Source: Synergistaceae bacterium (GTDB taxonomy: Bacteria; Synergistota; Synergistia; Synergistales; Aminobacteriaceae). Taken from it: DNA of 64,000 nt. The DNA is taken from assembly GCA_017450125.1 (NCBI GenBank), contig JAFSWZ010000034.1:62001-126000 (forward strand), in the 5' to 3' direction. Positions 43,901 to 53,135 of this stretch are shown here, piece by piece. The position numbers and the translations under genes are program-made. The first letter of the stretch is position 1, and each line of letters opens with the position of its first letter. The notes below the pieces were generated by a model. It made no database searches. It was given only the letters and a program-made list of their open reading frames with translations, and was not told where the DNA came from.

Positions 43901-45664
43901 TTACATAACAATTCTGTAGACATCGTTATGTGCCCAATAACCTTCGTCGTCCTCATACCTTGTATAATCTCTAGGATATTTTCCTTCGTTATCCTTAGCG
44001 TATTTGTTCGCCCCGCGCCTCATGAGAATATCTGCTCTTTCTACATCCCCTGCTCCGGCTGCCAAATGCAATGGTGTCCTGCCGGCATTATCCCTAGCGT
44101 TTATGTCTGCGCCGTGCCTCAAGAGCAGCTCCATGGTGTCCACGTTACTAGGCCTGAACAAGGGGGTACGTCCGAAATTATCCTTAGCGTTGACATCTGC
44201 ACCATACTTCAGCAGAAGTTCTACTGTCTTTGTGAGTGGGAGATACCGCGTTTCATACACAATTACGTGCAAAGGTGTCTCGCCGTCATTGTTTCTGGCG
44301 TGGACATCTGCACCGTTTATCAATAAAACTTCTGCTGTCTCTGCGTTTCGAGCAAAATGCAAGGGTGTATTTCCCTGTTCGCTCCTAGCATTGATATTAG
44401 CACCATTCCTCAGAGCCTCTTCAACTGCTTTGACATCGTCCGACCTGCAGAGTTTCAGGAAATCGGCATCACTCATCGCAGTACGCGGGAGAAGTGCCGC
44501 AACACTTTTATGACCCTTAGCCTGTGCAATGTCAAAAGCCGTCTTGCCTTGATCGTCCCTAGCATCGGCCTTAGCACCGTGACTCAGGAGCACTTCCGCA
44601 GCGTCTGCGTGGCCGTTCAATGCCGCCCGCATTAAAGCTGTCTCGCCTTCATCGTCTCTGGCGTTGACATTAGCACCGTGCCTCAGAGCCTCTTCTACTG
44701 CTTCCGCATCGCCGCTCTGACACAGCTCCAGAAACTCCTCATCACTCATCGCCGGACGCGCAGGCCTCGCAGGTGATGCACTCTGTCTCCTCTGTGCCCT
44801 CGAACCTTCAGCACCGTGCTTCAGCAGAACCTTCGCAGTCTCACGGTGTCCTCCGGCCTTCGCCATCCGCAAGGGCGTGTCCCCGTCGGACGTCTCCGCG
44901 TTGACATCAGCCCCGTACCTCAGCAGCATCTCCGCAATCTCCGCGTATCCGTAGAACGCCGCCACGTGAAGCGGTGTCTTGCCGTACTCGTCCTGAGAGC
45001 TCGCGTCCGCACCGTGCTTCAGCAGAACCTCCGCAACCTCCGCGTACCCCTTGCTCACCGCAAAACCCAGTGCCGTAGCACCGATAAAGTCCTTAGCGTC
45101 AACCTCTGCACCATACTTCAAGAGTACTTCGGCAACATCAGGGTTTCCGCTGTTTGCCGACTCGTGAAGTGCCGTCGAGCCGAACTCGTCGCAAGCGTTT
45201 GCATCTGCGCCGTTCTTCAGAGCTTCTTCGACCGCCCTAGCATCCCCCGAACTGCACAGCTCCAAGAACTCATCATCACTCATCGCTTCCACGACTACGG
45301 GTGCTGAACTCACCTCGAGGCCGAGAACGCCCGCTATCATGTTCACGAACTTCACAGCTACGTCCTCAGGAATGTAGTTGTCCGTCAGCTTGCTCTTCTC
45401 CGCGAAAATCCTCCGCCGTAGCTCATCTCCTGACGTACCGGCCTGTTTGAGCTTCACCAACGCCTTCATAATGCCTTCACGCGACATCATGTTCAGCATC
45501 GAGTAATCCCCTTTGTGCGACGAGGGGCTGAAGAAGTCAGGCAGAAGGCTCATGATGTCTTCCTTGCCAGCTGTTTTCCCCTGTCCCGCGAGAATCTCTA
45601 TCCCGAATTTGCCGGTGAGATACCGTAACACGCTCTCCAGATCATCCTTGTCGAAGTCCTGCAA
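43901..45664 (-). CDS. Ankyrin-repeat protein
   Basis: 587 residues from TTG 45664, which follows AGGAGGT; the open frame reaches ATG 45739 without a ribosome site. A short N-terminal helical part (about 1-130) is followed by about a dozen ankyrin repeats with NARDDEGETALMRAALNGHA and AEVLLKHGAD type units. Three blocks each restart with FLELC, AVEEAL and GA(D/N)xNA, so the array grew by block duplication. Blocks are joined by a short Ala/Pro/Arg linker. No signal peptide is seen, so it is probably cytoplasmic; partners are unknown. Confidence 0.85.
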   Translation of the reverse strand: MQDFDKDDLESVLRYLTGKFGIEILAGQGKTAGKEDIMSLLPDFFSPSSHKGDYSMLNMMSREGIMKALVKLKQAGTSGDELRRRIFAEKSKLTDNYIPEDVAVKFVNMIAGVLGLEVSSAPVVVEAMSDDEFLELCSSGDARAVEEALKNGADANACDEFGSTALHESANSGNPDVAEVLLKYGAEVDAKDFIGATALGFAVSKGYAEVAEVLLKHGADASSQDEYGKTPLHVAAFYGYAEIAEMLLRYGADVNAETSDGDTPLRMAKAGGHRETAKVLLKHGAEGSRAQRRQSASPARPARPAMSDEEFLELCQSGDAEAVEEALRHGANVNARDDEGETALMRAALNGHADAAEVLLSHGAKADARDDQGKTAFDIAQAKGHKSVAALLPRTAMSDADFLKLCRSDDVKAVEEALRNGANINARSEQGNTPLHFARNAETAEVLLINGADVHARNNDGETPLHVIVYETRYLPLTKTVELLLKYGADVNAKDNFGRTPLFRPSNVDTMELLLRHGADINARDNAGRTPLHLAAGAGDVERADILMRRGANKYAKDNEGKYPRDYTRYEDDEGYWAHNDVYRIVM

Positions 45665-45763
45665 TTCTGTTACCTCCTGAACGTTGAGACTGCACACGAT
45701 TATATCAGCCGTTTGTGATACAATCAGCGCATCCAACATTTATTCTTTCAGGGAGGTATTCTC

Positions 45764-46753
45764 GTGAAAAAGTTAGTGTGTGCAGTTCTCGCAGCTGTAC
45801 TGGTGCTCAGCTGTGCGGCGTTCGCATCCGCAGAGTGGAAGTTCGAGCGCAAAATCTCCATCGTCTGCCCTTGGGGTGTCGGCGGCGGTGCTGACTCTAC
45901 CCTCCGGCCTATGGCTAACCTTCTGAAGCCCATTCTCGGCCAAGAAGTCGAAGTAATGAACGTTACCGGCGGAAACGGCGTTACTGCAGTCGAGTACGTC
46001 TACAAGCAGCCCGCAGACGGCTATACGTTCATGCTCGGGACGCAGAGCCTGTTCATGCAGGACATTCAGGGCACAACGTCAATGAACTTCAAGGAAGAGT
46101 TCATTCCTGTAGCGCGCCTCGTACACGCAATCAACGTCATCACCGCGTCAAAGAAGGCAATGGACAGGAAGGGCTACAAGACGTTCTCCGAGATGAGGGA
46201 GTACGTAACCAAGAATCCCTTTGAGGTCAGCGTAGGAATGCTCACGAGCACGGGGCTTGACGGTGCGTCGCTGAAGCAGGCTCTCGAAGGCCTCGACATT
46301 CTGGACGTGTCCTATCCTTCCGGCAGTGAGATGAACTCTGCGCTTGTCGGCGGGCACATTGACATCATGGTAACCGGCACGGACGAAATAGAGGGTCTCA
46401 TTGCGGCCGGTGATGTCGTTCCTCTTCTGACGCTCGCGGAAAACAGGATGAAGCGTTATCCCGACGTAGAATGCTCCGTAGAGCTGGGCATAAACTCAGT
46501 ACTTGGCCCGGCAAGAGGAATCTTCGCGAAGAAGGGCACTCCTCAGGAAGCCATTGATGCACTTGTTGCGGCAATCGAGCAGGCCTCTAAAGACCCGCAG
46601 TGGCAGGCGTTCCTCGTTCAGGGATGCTACGACGAGAGGCCGGGTTTCGCAGGACCTGCAGAGTACGCGGCGGACTGCGAGACAGACTATAAGCTCCTCA
46701 GCGATTACCTGAAGGCTGAAGGCGTAATGAAGAAAGATTACTACGCGAAATAG
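45764..46753 (+). CDS. tctC: Tripartite tricarboxylate transporter receptor TctC
   Basis: 329 residues from GTG 45764 with GGGAGG upstream. A signal peptide (MKKLVCAVLAAVLVLSCAAF, then ASA) leads into the periplasmic binding fold of the TTT family: ISIVCPWGVGGGADSTLRP, EVEVMNVTGGNGVTAVEYVY, PADGYTFMLGTQS, and GPARGIFAKKGTPQEAIDAL. It captures a tricarboxylate, likely citrate given the citrate-lyase genes downstream, and hands it to TctAB. A hairpin after it may keep its level above that of TctBA. Confidence 0.92.
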   Translation: MKKLVCAVLAAVLVLSCAAFASAEWKFERKISIVCPWGVGGGADSTLRPMANLLKPILGQEVEVMNVTGGNGVTAVEYVYKQPADGYTFMLGTQSLFMQDIQGTTSMNFKEEFIPVARLVHAINVITASKKAMDRKGYKTFSEMREYVTKNPFEVSVGMLTSTGLDGASLKQALEGLDILDVSYPSGSEMNSALVGGHIDIMVTGTDEIEGLIAAGDVVPLLTLAENRMKRYPDVECSVELGINSVLGPARGIFAKKGTPQEAIDALVAAIEQASKDPQWQAFLVQGCYDERPGFAGPAEYAADCETDYKLLSDYLKAEGVMKKDYYAK

Positions 46754-46765
46754 TATGAAGTGAAA

Positions 46766-46800
46766 CTGCGGGGTGTGTAGTCATGCCCCGTTTTTTTCTG
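46766..46800 (+). terminator. Hairpin with T run between tctC and tctB, possible attenuator
   Basis: CGGGG (46769-46773) pairs with CCCCG (46786-46790) and seven T follow. Placed inside the transporter operon, it could lower expression of the membrane subunits. Confidence 0.7.
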
Positions 46801-46817
46801 CAAAGGAGAAATCTACA

Positions 46818-47348
46818 GTGTTCGAATTAATCTGCAACATTCTTCTGTGGTTAGGGCTTCTGTACGCGTACTTCTTCAACGTGCTCGAAGCTCCCATTCC
46901 CGACAGGACAGCAAGGAATCCCTACACCTTAAAGCCCGACATCTGGCCTAAGGCAATAATCATCCTCCTGCTGGTCTGCATCGCAATCAACATCTTCAAC
47001 ATCATCCGCAAGAACAAGGGCAACCCTGATTTCACGTTCGCATCAATGTTCGACATCAGAGTCAGACGCTGGCTCGGCATCGTCCTCATTGTCGCCGCAA
47101 GTTTCGTCCTTGAACCCTTCGGCTACATGCTGACGTGCTTCCTCGTGCTGTTCCTCTACGGCCTTCTTCTCGGACAGACGCACGTGATAAGGCTGTTCGT
47201 GTTCTCCGTAGTGATTACGTTCGTGCTCTACATCGTGTTCAGCGTGTTATTGGCGGTCAACCTTCCGCGCGGTACAATCCCGGAACTGCGGAACTTCTCG
47301 CTGTACATTGAGAGCCTCGTCTCTGCGGCCAAGTCCGCGATAATGTAG
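46818..47348 (+). CDS. tctB: Tripartite tricarboxylate transporter small membrane subunit TctB
   Basis: 176 residues from GTG 46818, seven bases after AAAGGAGA. Four hydrophobic segments are seen (LLWLGLLYAYFFNV; AIIILLLVCIAINIF; WLGIVLIVAASFVL; VFSVVITFVLYIVF), the TctB pattern. WPKAIIILLLVC and LEPFGYMLTCFLVLF are typical. It forms the membrane unit with TctA. The length fits the family. Confidence 0.88.
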   Translation: MFELICNILLWLGLLYAYFFNVLEAPIPDRTARNPYTLKPDIWPKAIIILLLVCIAINIFNIIRKNKGNPDFTFASMFDIRVRRWLGIVLIVAASFVLEPFGYMLTCFLVLFLYGLLLGQTHVIRLFVFSVVITFVLYIVFSVLLAVNLPRGTIPELRNFSLYIESLVSAAKSAIM

Positions 47349-47362
47349 GAGGTGCATGAATC

Positions 47363-48856
47363 ATGTCAACATGGGAATTATTCACTAACGGTTTCAGCGT
47401 GCTCATGGATCCCTACACGTTCTTGATGGTCGTGTTCGCCATCGTTGTGGGCACGATCTTCGGGGCACTTCCCGGCGTGAGCGCGACAATGGCTGTAGCA
47501 CTCGGACTGCCCTTCACCTACTCGATGCAGCCGATACCCGCGATCGTGTTTCTCGTTGCTGTGTACTGCTCGTCGATAACGGGCGGGAGCATCACTGCAA
47601 TACTCTTCAAGATTCCCGGCGTTCCTTCGAGCGCGCCTACAACGTTTGACGGCTACCCGATGGCACAGCGCGGAGAAGCGGGCAAGGCACTCGGCATAGC
47701 GTTAGGTTCTTCCGCAATCGGAGGCCTCGTGTCTGCTCTGGCAATGCTCACGCTCTCTCCCCAGCTCACACAGGCGGCACTGTCCTTCAGCCCGTCAGAC
47801 ATTTTCGCGATTACGTTTATGGGACTGTCGATTCTTACGTGCCTCGACAGCAAAAACATTCTCCGTACGCTGATTTCAGGACTGCTCGGATTGCTTCTCG
47901 CGTGCGTAGGCCAAGACCCGATGTACGCTGTCCAGCGTCTTACTTTCGGGAGCGGCGAGCTCATCGCGGGGCTGGAGATGATTCCTGTCCTGATAGGAAT
48001 ATTCGCGGTTACGGAAGTCCTCAAACAAACGAAGGTAGCGGACAGACTTTCGGCGGACAAAGGAACTGCGAGCGTCAACACCAAGATGCCTTCTTGGCGC
48101 GAATGGTGGGGCATAAAGTGGCTGTTAGCTCGGTGCTCAATCATCGGTACAATCATCGGCATTCTTCCCGGAGCAGGCGCAACAATCGCATCATTCCTGT
48201 GCTACTCGACTGAGACGAAGCTCTCGAAGCACCCTGAGAAGTTCGGGACGGGCATCATCGACGGAGTAGCTGCCTCCGAGACGGCGAACAATGCCGCAAC
48301 GGGCGGAGCAATGGTGCCGCTTCTGTCTCTGGGTATTCCGGGAGGGAACGCCGCCGCAGTCATGATGAGCGCGCTCGTGTTGAAGGGCGTACAGCTCGGG
48401 CCTCTGCTCCTCGTCAATCAGCCGCAGTACCTCAGCGCAACATTCGCATCAATGGTCGTAACCAATATCCTCATGGTCATTGTGGCAATCGGAATCGCTA
48501 AGGTGTTCGCGCAGATTCTCGCCGTGCCGTATTCGTATCTCGGCCCGATAATCATAATGCTCGCGATAATCGGTTCTTACGCAACGAACATGAGCATAGC
48601 TGACGTAAAGATTATGGCGATTGCGGGAGTTCTTGGTCTGGTGATTTCTGCCTGCCACTTCAACAGTGCGGCACTGATTCTGGGTCTGGTGCTCGGTGTA
48701 ATCTGCGAGGGTAATTTTTCACGGGCGTACACGATTTCGCGCGCCAACCTCGTGAACATGTTTGCGCGTCCTGTCGCCGGGACGTTAATGGTAGTGAGTA
48801 TCGTGCTTCTGGTCTGGCCGATAGTTTCGGGGCTGTTCAAGAAGAAAGAAGGCTAG
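47363..48856 (+). CDS. tctA: Tripartite tricarboxylate transporter large membrane subunit TctA
   Basis: 497 residues with about eleven hydrophobic segments. Signature regions are GTIFGALPGVSATMAVAL, VYCSSITGGSITAILFKIPG, SAPTTFDGYPMAQRGEAGKAL, and GIIDGVAASETANNAATGGA with LLSLGIPGGNAAAVMM. It is the channel-forming subunit for cation-driven tricarboxylate uptake. It begins 15 bases after tctB with AGGAGG. A terminator follows, so citDEF has its own promoter or reads through. Confidence 0.95.
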   Translation: MSTWELFTNGFSVLMDPYTFLMVVFAIVVGTIFGALPGVSATMAVALGLPFTYSMQPIPAIVFLVAVYCSSITGGSITAILFKIPGVPSSAPTTFDGYPMAQRGEAGKALGIALGSSAIGGLVSALAMLTLSPQLTQAALSFSPSDIFAITFMGLSILTCLDSKNILRTLISGLLGLLLACVGQDPMYAVQRLTFGSGELIAGLEMIPVLIGIFAVTEVLKQTKVADRLSADKGTASVNTKMPSWREWWGIKWLLARCSIIGTIIGILPGAGATIASFLCYSTETKLSKHPEKFGTGIIDGVAASETANNAATGGAMVPLLSLGIPGGNAAAVMMSALVLKGVQLGPLLLVNQPQYLSATFASMVVTNILMVIVAIGIAKVFAQILAVPYSYLGPIIIMLAIIGSYATNMSIADVKIMAIAGVLGLVISACHFNSAALILGLVLGVICEGNFSRAYTISRANLVNMFARPVAGTLMVVSIVLLVWPIVSGLFKKKEG

Positions 48857-48865
48857 CATTAACGG

Positions 48866-48902
48866 TGTGCCTCTCCTGAAGATTCGGGGGAGGCATTTTT
48901 AC
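48866..48902 (+). terminator. Rho-independent terminator after tctA
   Basis: TGCCTCTCC (48868-48876) pairs with GGGGGAGGCA (48886-48895) with one wobble, then five T. Confidence 0.8.
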
Positions 48903-49021
48903 GGCACAATACGCGTATTCCCATTTCAACGGGCTGTGATAAAATTTCAGTCAATCCATACCATAACATTCAACAGATATTCACACGTGCACCACAAATT
49001 TTGCAGGAGGTGTTTGTTCAC

Positions 49022-49330
49022 ATGGAGTTAAAAGCGGTGGGAACTGCCGGAACTCTGGAGTCAAGCGACGTAATGATTACGCTTGAACCCACGACGAGCG
49101 GCGGTATCGATTTGTCGCTTGAGAGCTCTGTACTCAACCAGTACGGCCGCCAGATCAAGGCACAGGTGCTGGCTTCGCTCGAAAGGCTCGGCGTGAAGAA
49201 CGCAAAAGTTATCGTCAACGATCACGGTGCTCTTGACTGCACCATCAAAGCCCGCGTTGAGTGCGCATTCTACAGGGGATGCGGCATCGACATGGACGGC
49301 AAGTTCGACTGGGGAGGAGTGATCCGCTAA
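49022..49330 (+). CDS. citD: Citrate lyase acyl carrier protein (gamma subunit)
   Basis: 102 residues, the family's usual size, from ATG 49022 preceded by GCAGGAGG. The start GTAGTLESSDVMITLEP holds the Ser that carries the phosphoribosyl-dephospho-CoA group. CTIKARVECAFYRG lies near the end. It carries the acetyl or citryl group between CitF and CitE. Its stop overlaps the citE ATG. Confidence 0.95.
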   Translation: MELKAVGTAGTLESSDVMITLEPTTSGGIDLSLESSVLNQYGRQIKAQVLASLERLGVKNAKVIVNDHGALDCTIKARVECAFYRGCGIDMDGKFDWGGVIR

Positions 49331-50247
49331 TGAGTATACCGAGACCAAAGCCGGAGAGATTCCGTCTCCGCAGAACAATGATGTTCATGAACGCCCAGAA
49401 GCCCGGCCTCATCAAGGATGCGTACATTTACGGCGCAGACAGCATCATGCTCGACCTTGAAGACGCTGTAGCAGAGAACCAGAAGGACAGCGCGCGCTTC
49501 TCCCTCTACCATGCTCTGAAAGAAATCGATTACGGTGATACAGAAGTCATCGTGAGAATCAACGGCCTTGACACTCCGCACTGGAGGGAAGACATCAGGG
49601 TATGCGTTGCCGGCGGAGCAGACGGAATCCGTATCGCGAAGACCGAATCGGCAAAGGATGTCCAGATTGTTGACGAGGCAGTTACCGAAGCAGAGAAAGA
49701 ATTTGGCGTTGAAGTAGGACGTACGCTCCTCATGGCGGCACTCGAGAGCCCGAAGGGAGTCCTTAACGCCGTAGAGATCTGCGCGGCCTCCCCGAGACTG
49801 TTCGGCGTGGCACTTTCCGGCGGAGACTACAGGAAGTGTATGCAGGTCAAAGTCATTCCCGGCGGAATCGAGATGCTGTTTGCACGCGGCTTCATGCTCA
49901 ACGCGGCAAGAGCGGCAGGCATCCAGTGCTTCGATACGGTGTTCACGAACCTGAACGATGACGAGGGCTTCAGGGCAGAGGTTAAGCAGAATGTGGAGAT
50001 GGGCTTTGACGGAAAGTCGCTCATCAACCCGAAGCAGATACCGATAGTCCACGAGATGCTTGCTCCGACGCAGAAGGAGATAGCGGAGGCCGAGAAGATA
50101 GTCCGTGCATTCCGTGAACAGGCGGACAAGGGAGTCGGAGTCTTCACGCTCGACAACGGCAAGATGATAGACATAGCCTTTGTGCCCGGCGCAGAACGCG
50201 TAATCCGGCTCGCGAAGGCCAGCGGAATTTACGAGGGGGATCTTTAA
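49330..50247 (+). CDS. citE: Citrate (pro-3S)-lyase beta subunit
   Basis: 305 residues from ATG 49330, sharing bases with the citD stop (TAATG). HpcH/HpaI aldolase fold: LRRTMMFMNAQKPGLIKDAY, DSIMLDLEDAVAENQKDSAR, EVIVRINGLDT, LLMAALESPKGVLNAVEI and GKSLINPKQIPIVHEML. It cleaves citryl-ACP to oxaloacetate and acetyl-ACP. Acidic residues in DLEDAV and in ALESP bind magnesium. Confidence 0.94.
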   Translation: MSIPRPKPERFRLRRTMMFMNAQKPGLIKDAYIYGADSIMLDLEDAVAENQKDSARFSLYHALKEIDYGDTEVIVRINGLDTPHWREDIRVCVAGGADGIRIAKTESAKDVQIVDEAVTEAEKEFGVEVGRTLLMAALESPKGVLNAVEICAASPRLFGVALSGGDYRKCMQVKVIPGGIEMLFARGFMLNAARAAGIQCFDTVFTNLNDDEGFRAEVKQNVEMGFDGKSLINPKQIPIVHEMLAPTQKEIAEAEKIVRAFREQADKGVGVFTLDNGKMIDIAFVPGAERVIRLAKASGIYEGDL

Positions 50248-50249
50248 TC

Positions 50250-51821
50250 ATGAAGAACGCAGTAGGCAGAGAGATACCCGAAGAAGCATTAGCAGTACAG
50301 CTCCGTAACGGCAGGAAGTATGAGCCGTATCAGGGCAAGGGTTACAGGGACGGAAAGTACATCAAGAAGGCCGGCCCTACGAGCAAGATTTACGAGAACC
50401 CTCAGGAGAGCAAGCTCCTTCCGTCGATCCGTGATGCAGTTATTGCTTGCGGAATCAGGGACGGAATGACAGTATCCTTCCACCACCATTTCAGGAACGG
50501 TGATTACATCGTCAACATGGTCATGAAGGAGATTGTAGAGCTGGGCATCAAGGACATCACGATAGCGGCATCAAGTCTCGGAGACGCTCACGACCCGATA
50601 GCCGAATACATCGAGCAGGGAATCGTAACGGGCATCCAGACATCAGGAATACGCGGAAAGATGGGCGATGTCGTTTCTCACGGCAAGCTGAAGACACCGG
50701 CAATCCTGCGCTCGCACGGCGGACGTGTCAGGGCAATCGAGGAAGGCGACGTACACATTGATGTAGCGTTCATCGGTGCACCGACCTCCGACGAATACGG
50801 CAACGCACGCGCGCTCGGCGGAAAGGGAGACTGCGGAGTCCTCTCCTATGCAGTGCCCGACTCAGAGTACGCGGATAAAGTCGTAGTCATCACTGATACG
50901 CTCGTTCCTTACCCGAACTTCCCGCCCAGCATTCACGGCGTAAATGTTGATTACGTTGTGAAGGTCGACGAGATCGGCAACCCGAAGAAGATTGCTTCTG
51001 CGGCGGCACGCATGACCCAGAACCCCAGAGACCTCATGATGGCCGAGAACACCGCAAAAGTTATCGCGGCATGTCCGTGGTTCAAGGAGGGCTTCAGCTT
51101 CCAGACAGGCGCAGGCGGTCCCTCACTCGCTGTGAACAGATTCCTTGAGCCCTTCATGGACGAGCGCGGAATCAAAATGGCGTGGGCAATCGGCGGAATC
51201 ACTTCGGCAATCTGCGAGCTCCAGCGCAAGGGCAAAGTAGGGAAGATTATCGACGTTCAGGACTTCGACACCGGCGCAATCGAGGACATCAGGACGAACC
51301 CCAACCACTTCGAGATGACAGCCAGCGAGTACGCGAACCCCGCGAACAAGGGAGCGTTCGTGAACAAGCTGGACTTCGTGGTCTTGGCCGCGCTCGAGGT
51401 TGATATTGACTTCAACGTCAACGTTATCACGGGCTCTGACGGAGTACTCAGGGGAGCACCGGGCGGACACCCCGACACTGCGGAAGGCGCGAAGTGCTGC
51501 GTAATCGTTACCCCGCTCACGAGGGGCAGGATGGCGACGATCTGCGAGCATGTTGTTACGGTAACGACACCGGGCGACTGCGTTGATGTTGTGGTTACGG
51601 ATTACGGCATTGCGGTCAACCCTGCACGCAAGGACATCATCGAGGCACTCGACAAAGCCGGAATCAAGCACGTACCCATCAAGGAACTTCAGGAGAAAGC
51701 GTATTCGCTCGTCGGAAAGCCTGACGACCTGCAGTGGAAGGATAAGGTAGTGGCGATTCTTGAGGCGCGCGACGGAACGATACTTGACGTTGTGCGGGAG
51801 ATAAAGCCTTACGAGGTCTAA
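50250..51821 (+). CDS. citF: Citrate lyase alpha subunit (citrate CoA-transferase)
   Basis: 523 residues, the expected size, starting 3 bases after citE. Marks include NAVGREIPEEALAVQLRNGR, VSFHHHFRNGDYIVNMVM, GVLSYAVPDSEYADKVVVIT, SFQTGAGGPSLAVNRFL and AWAIGGITSAICELQ. It exchanges the acetyl group for citrate on the carrier protein. The full lyase cleaves citrate to acetate and oxaloacetate in the cytoplasm. The ligase (citC) and prosthetic-group genes (citX, citG) are not in the window. Confidence 0.96.
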   Translation: MKNAVGREIPEEALAVQLRNGRKYEPYQGKGYRDGKYIKKAGPTSKIYENPQESKLLPSIRDAVIACGIRDGMTVSFHHHFRNGDYIVNMVMKEIVELGIKDITIAASSLGDAHDPIAEYIEQGIVTGIQTSGIRGKMGDVVSHGKLKTPAILRSHGGRVRAIEEGDVHIDVAFIGAPTSDEYGNARALGGKGDCGVLSYAVPDSEYADKVVVITDTLVPYPNFPPSIHGVNVDYVVKVDEIGNPKKIASAAARMTQNPRDLMMAENTAKVIAACPWFKEGFSFQTGAGGPSLAVNRFLEPFMDERGIKMAWAIGGITSAICELQRKGKVGKIIDVQDFDTGAIEDIRTNPNHFEMTASEYANPANKGAFVNKLDFVVLAALEVDIDFNVNVITGSDGVLRGAPGGHPDTAEGAKCCVIVTPLTRGRMATICEHVVTVTTPGDCVDVVVTDYGIAVNPARKDIIEALDKAGIKHVPIKELQEKAYSLVGKPDDLQWKDKVVAILEARDGTILDVVREIKPYEV

Positions 51822-51832
51822 GAAGAGTTGTT

Positions 51833-51862
51833 ATCCCTCCTGAAACATGGAGGGAATTTCTT
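51833..51862 (+). terminator. Rho-independent terminator after citF
   Basis: ATCCCTCC pairs with GGAGGGAAT across TGAAACAT, followed by TTTCTTT. Confidence 0.75.
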
Positions 51863-51925
51863 TGCGCTGTCATTAGAGGCCATAAATCGCAAAGATAATC
51901 AACCGTAAGCATTATCAGGACAAAT

Positions 51926-51972
51926 CAGCTCCGTGAAACTATAATCACTCACAAATTTTTCACGAGGAGCTG
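51926..51972. promoter_or_regulatory. Inverted repeat around the promoter of the RND operon
   Basis: CAGCTCCGTGAAA (51926-51938) and TTTCACGAGGAGCTG (51958-51972) are complementary apart from a two-base bulge. TATAAT (51940-51945) lies between the arms, and the right arm contains the AGGAG ribosome site of the adaptor gene. It may be an operator for a local repressor or form a structure that masks the ribosome site. Confidence 0.6.
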
Positions 51973-51977
51973 ACTTC

Positions 51978-53132
51978 ATGAAACACGTCATAAAAATTGT
52001 AATCGGCATTCTCATAATTGCCGGAATATACTACGGCCTTAACACTTTCCGAGAGAACAGCACTCCCGAACCAGAACCCGAAATCGTCCGACCGGTCAGA
52101 ACTGTAACACTGAGCGGAGGAGCGGGGTCATTCAGGCGCAGATACTTCGGGACAGTTCAGGGCGGCAGACGCGCAGATTTGTCGTTCAGGGTCTCGGGAA
52201 CGCTCAGGAGGATTTACGTCGACAAGGGAGCATCAGTGAGAAGAGGTACTCTTCTTGCGACGCTTGACCCGCGGGACTTCAACACGAACATCAAGCAGGC
52301 ACAGAGCGCGCTCTCTCAGGCACAGGCTCAGCACGAGAACGCAAAAGCAGACTTCAAGCGTTATGAGAATCTCTACAAGCAGAAGGTTATAGCCCGCGCA
52401 CAGTACGACAGCTACAAGACACAGCTTGACGTAGCGCAGTCCGCAGTGAACTCCGCACAAGCGAACCTCAAGAGTGCACGTGATGCCCTCAAGGATACGG
52501 AGCTCCGCGCACCGTTCGACGGAATAATAGCCGACAGGAAGGCCGAGAACTTTCAGGACATTACGGCGAAGGAGACAATCTTCAGCCTTCAGGACTTGAG
52601 CAGCCTAGAGATTGTGTTCAACATTCCCGACAACGATATACTTCTTGCGCCGATACCCAGAGTTAGGAGCATTGACGACCTCCGCAGAAACTCTAACCTG
52701 TTCACGATGAATGCACGTTTTGACGCGATACCGGATCGAGTTTTCCCGCTCGCACTGAAGGAGATTGCGACACAGGCAACGGCCGCGAACACGTACCCTG
52801 TTACCGCGACAATGTCCCAGCAGAAAGACATACGTATCCTGCCGGGAATGGCCGTAACGGTTGAGGTGGCGTTTGCGGGCGAAGATGATGCTGTTGAGGA
52901 GAGAGACAGCTACCTTGTGCCGTCGACAGCAATTCTCAGCGAGGGAGGAAGTAATTACGTGTGGAGGTTCGCAGTCGGCCAAGTGTCGCGCGTACCCGTG
53001 AACGTCGGACAGATGCACAATGACGGCACAATAGAGATTGAGGGGAAGACGCTCAGCAATGGTGATGTCATCGTTACGGCAGGCGTATACTTCCTTCACG
53101 AAGGCCAGCGCGTGAGGCTTCAGGAGGATTAG
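51978..53132 (+). CDS. RND efflux periplasmic adaptor (membrane fusion protein)
   Basis: 384 residues. An N-terminal helix (VIKIVIGILIIAGIYYGL) anchors or exports it. A biotinyl-lipoyl-like domain (GGRRADLSFRVSGTLRRIYV, ending LRAPFDGIIADRKAENFQD) is split by a coiled-coil hairpin (about 95-165) rich in Ala/Gln. A beta-barrel and membrane-proximal domain follow. It bridges the RND pump to an outer-membrane channel; no TolC-type gene is in the window. It ends 3 bases before the pump gene. Confidence 0.9.
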   Translation: MKHVIKIVIGILIIAGIYYGLNTFRENSTPEPEPEIVRPVRTVTLSGGAGSFRRRYFGTVQGGRRADLSFRVSGTLRRIYVDKGASVRRGTLLATLDPRDFNTNIKQAQSALSQAQAQHENAKADFKRYENLYKQKVIARAQYDSYKTQLDVAQSAVNSAQANLKSARDALKDTELRAPFDGIIADRKAENFQDITAKETIFSLQDLSSLEIVFNIPDNDILLAPIPRVRSIDDLRRNSNLFTMNARFDAIPDRVFPLALKEIATQATAANTYPVTATMSQQKDIRILPGMAVTVEVAFAGEDDAVEERDSYLVPSTAILSEGGSNYVWRFAVGQVSRVPVNVGQMHNDGTIEIEGKTLSNGDVIVTAGVYFLHEGQRVRLQED

Positions 53133-53135
53133 CAC

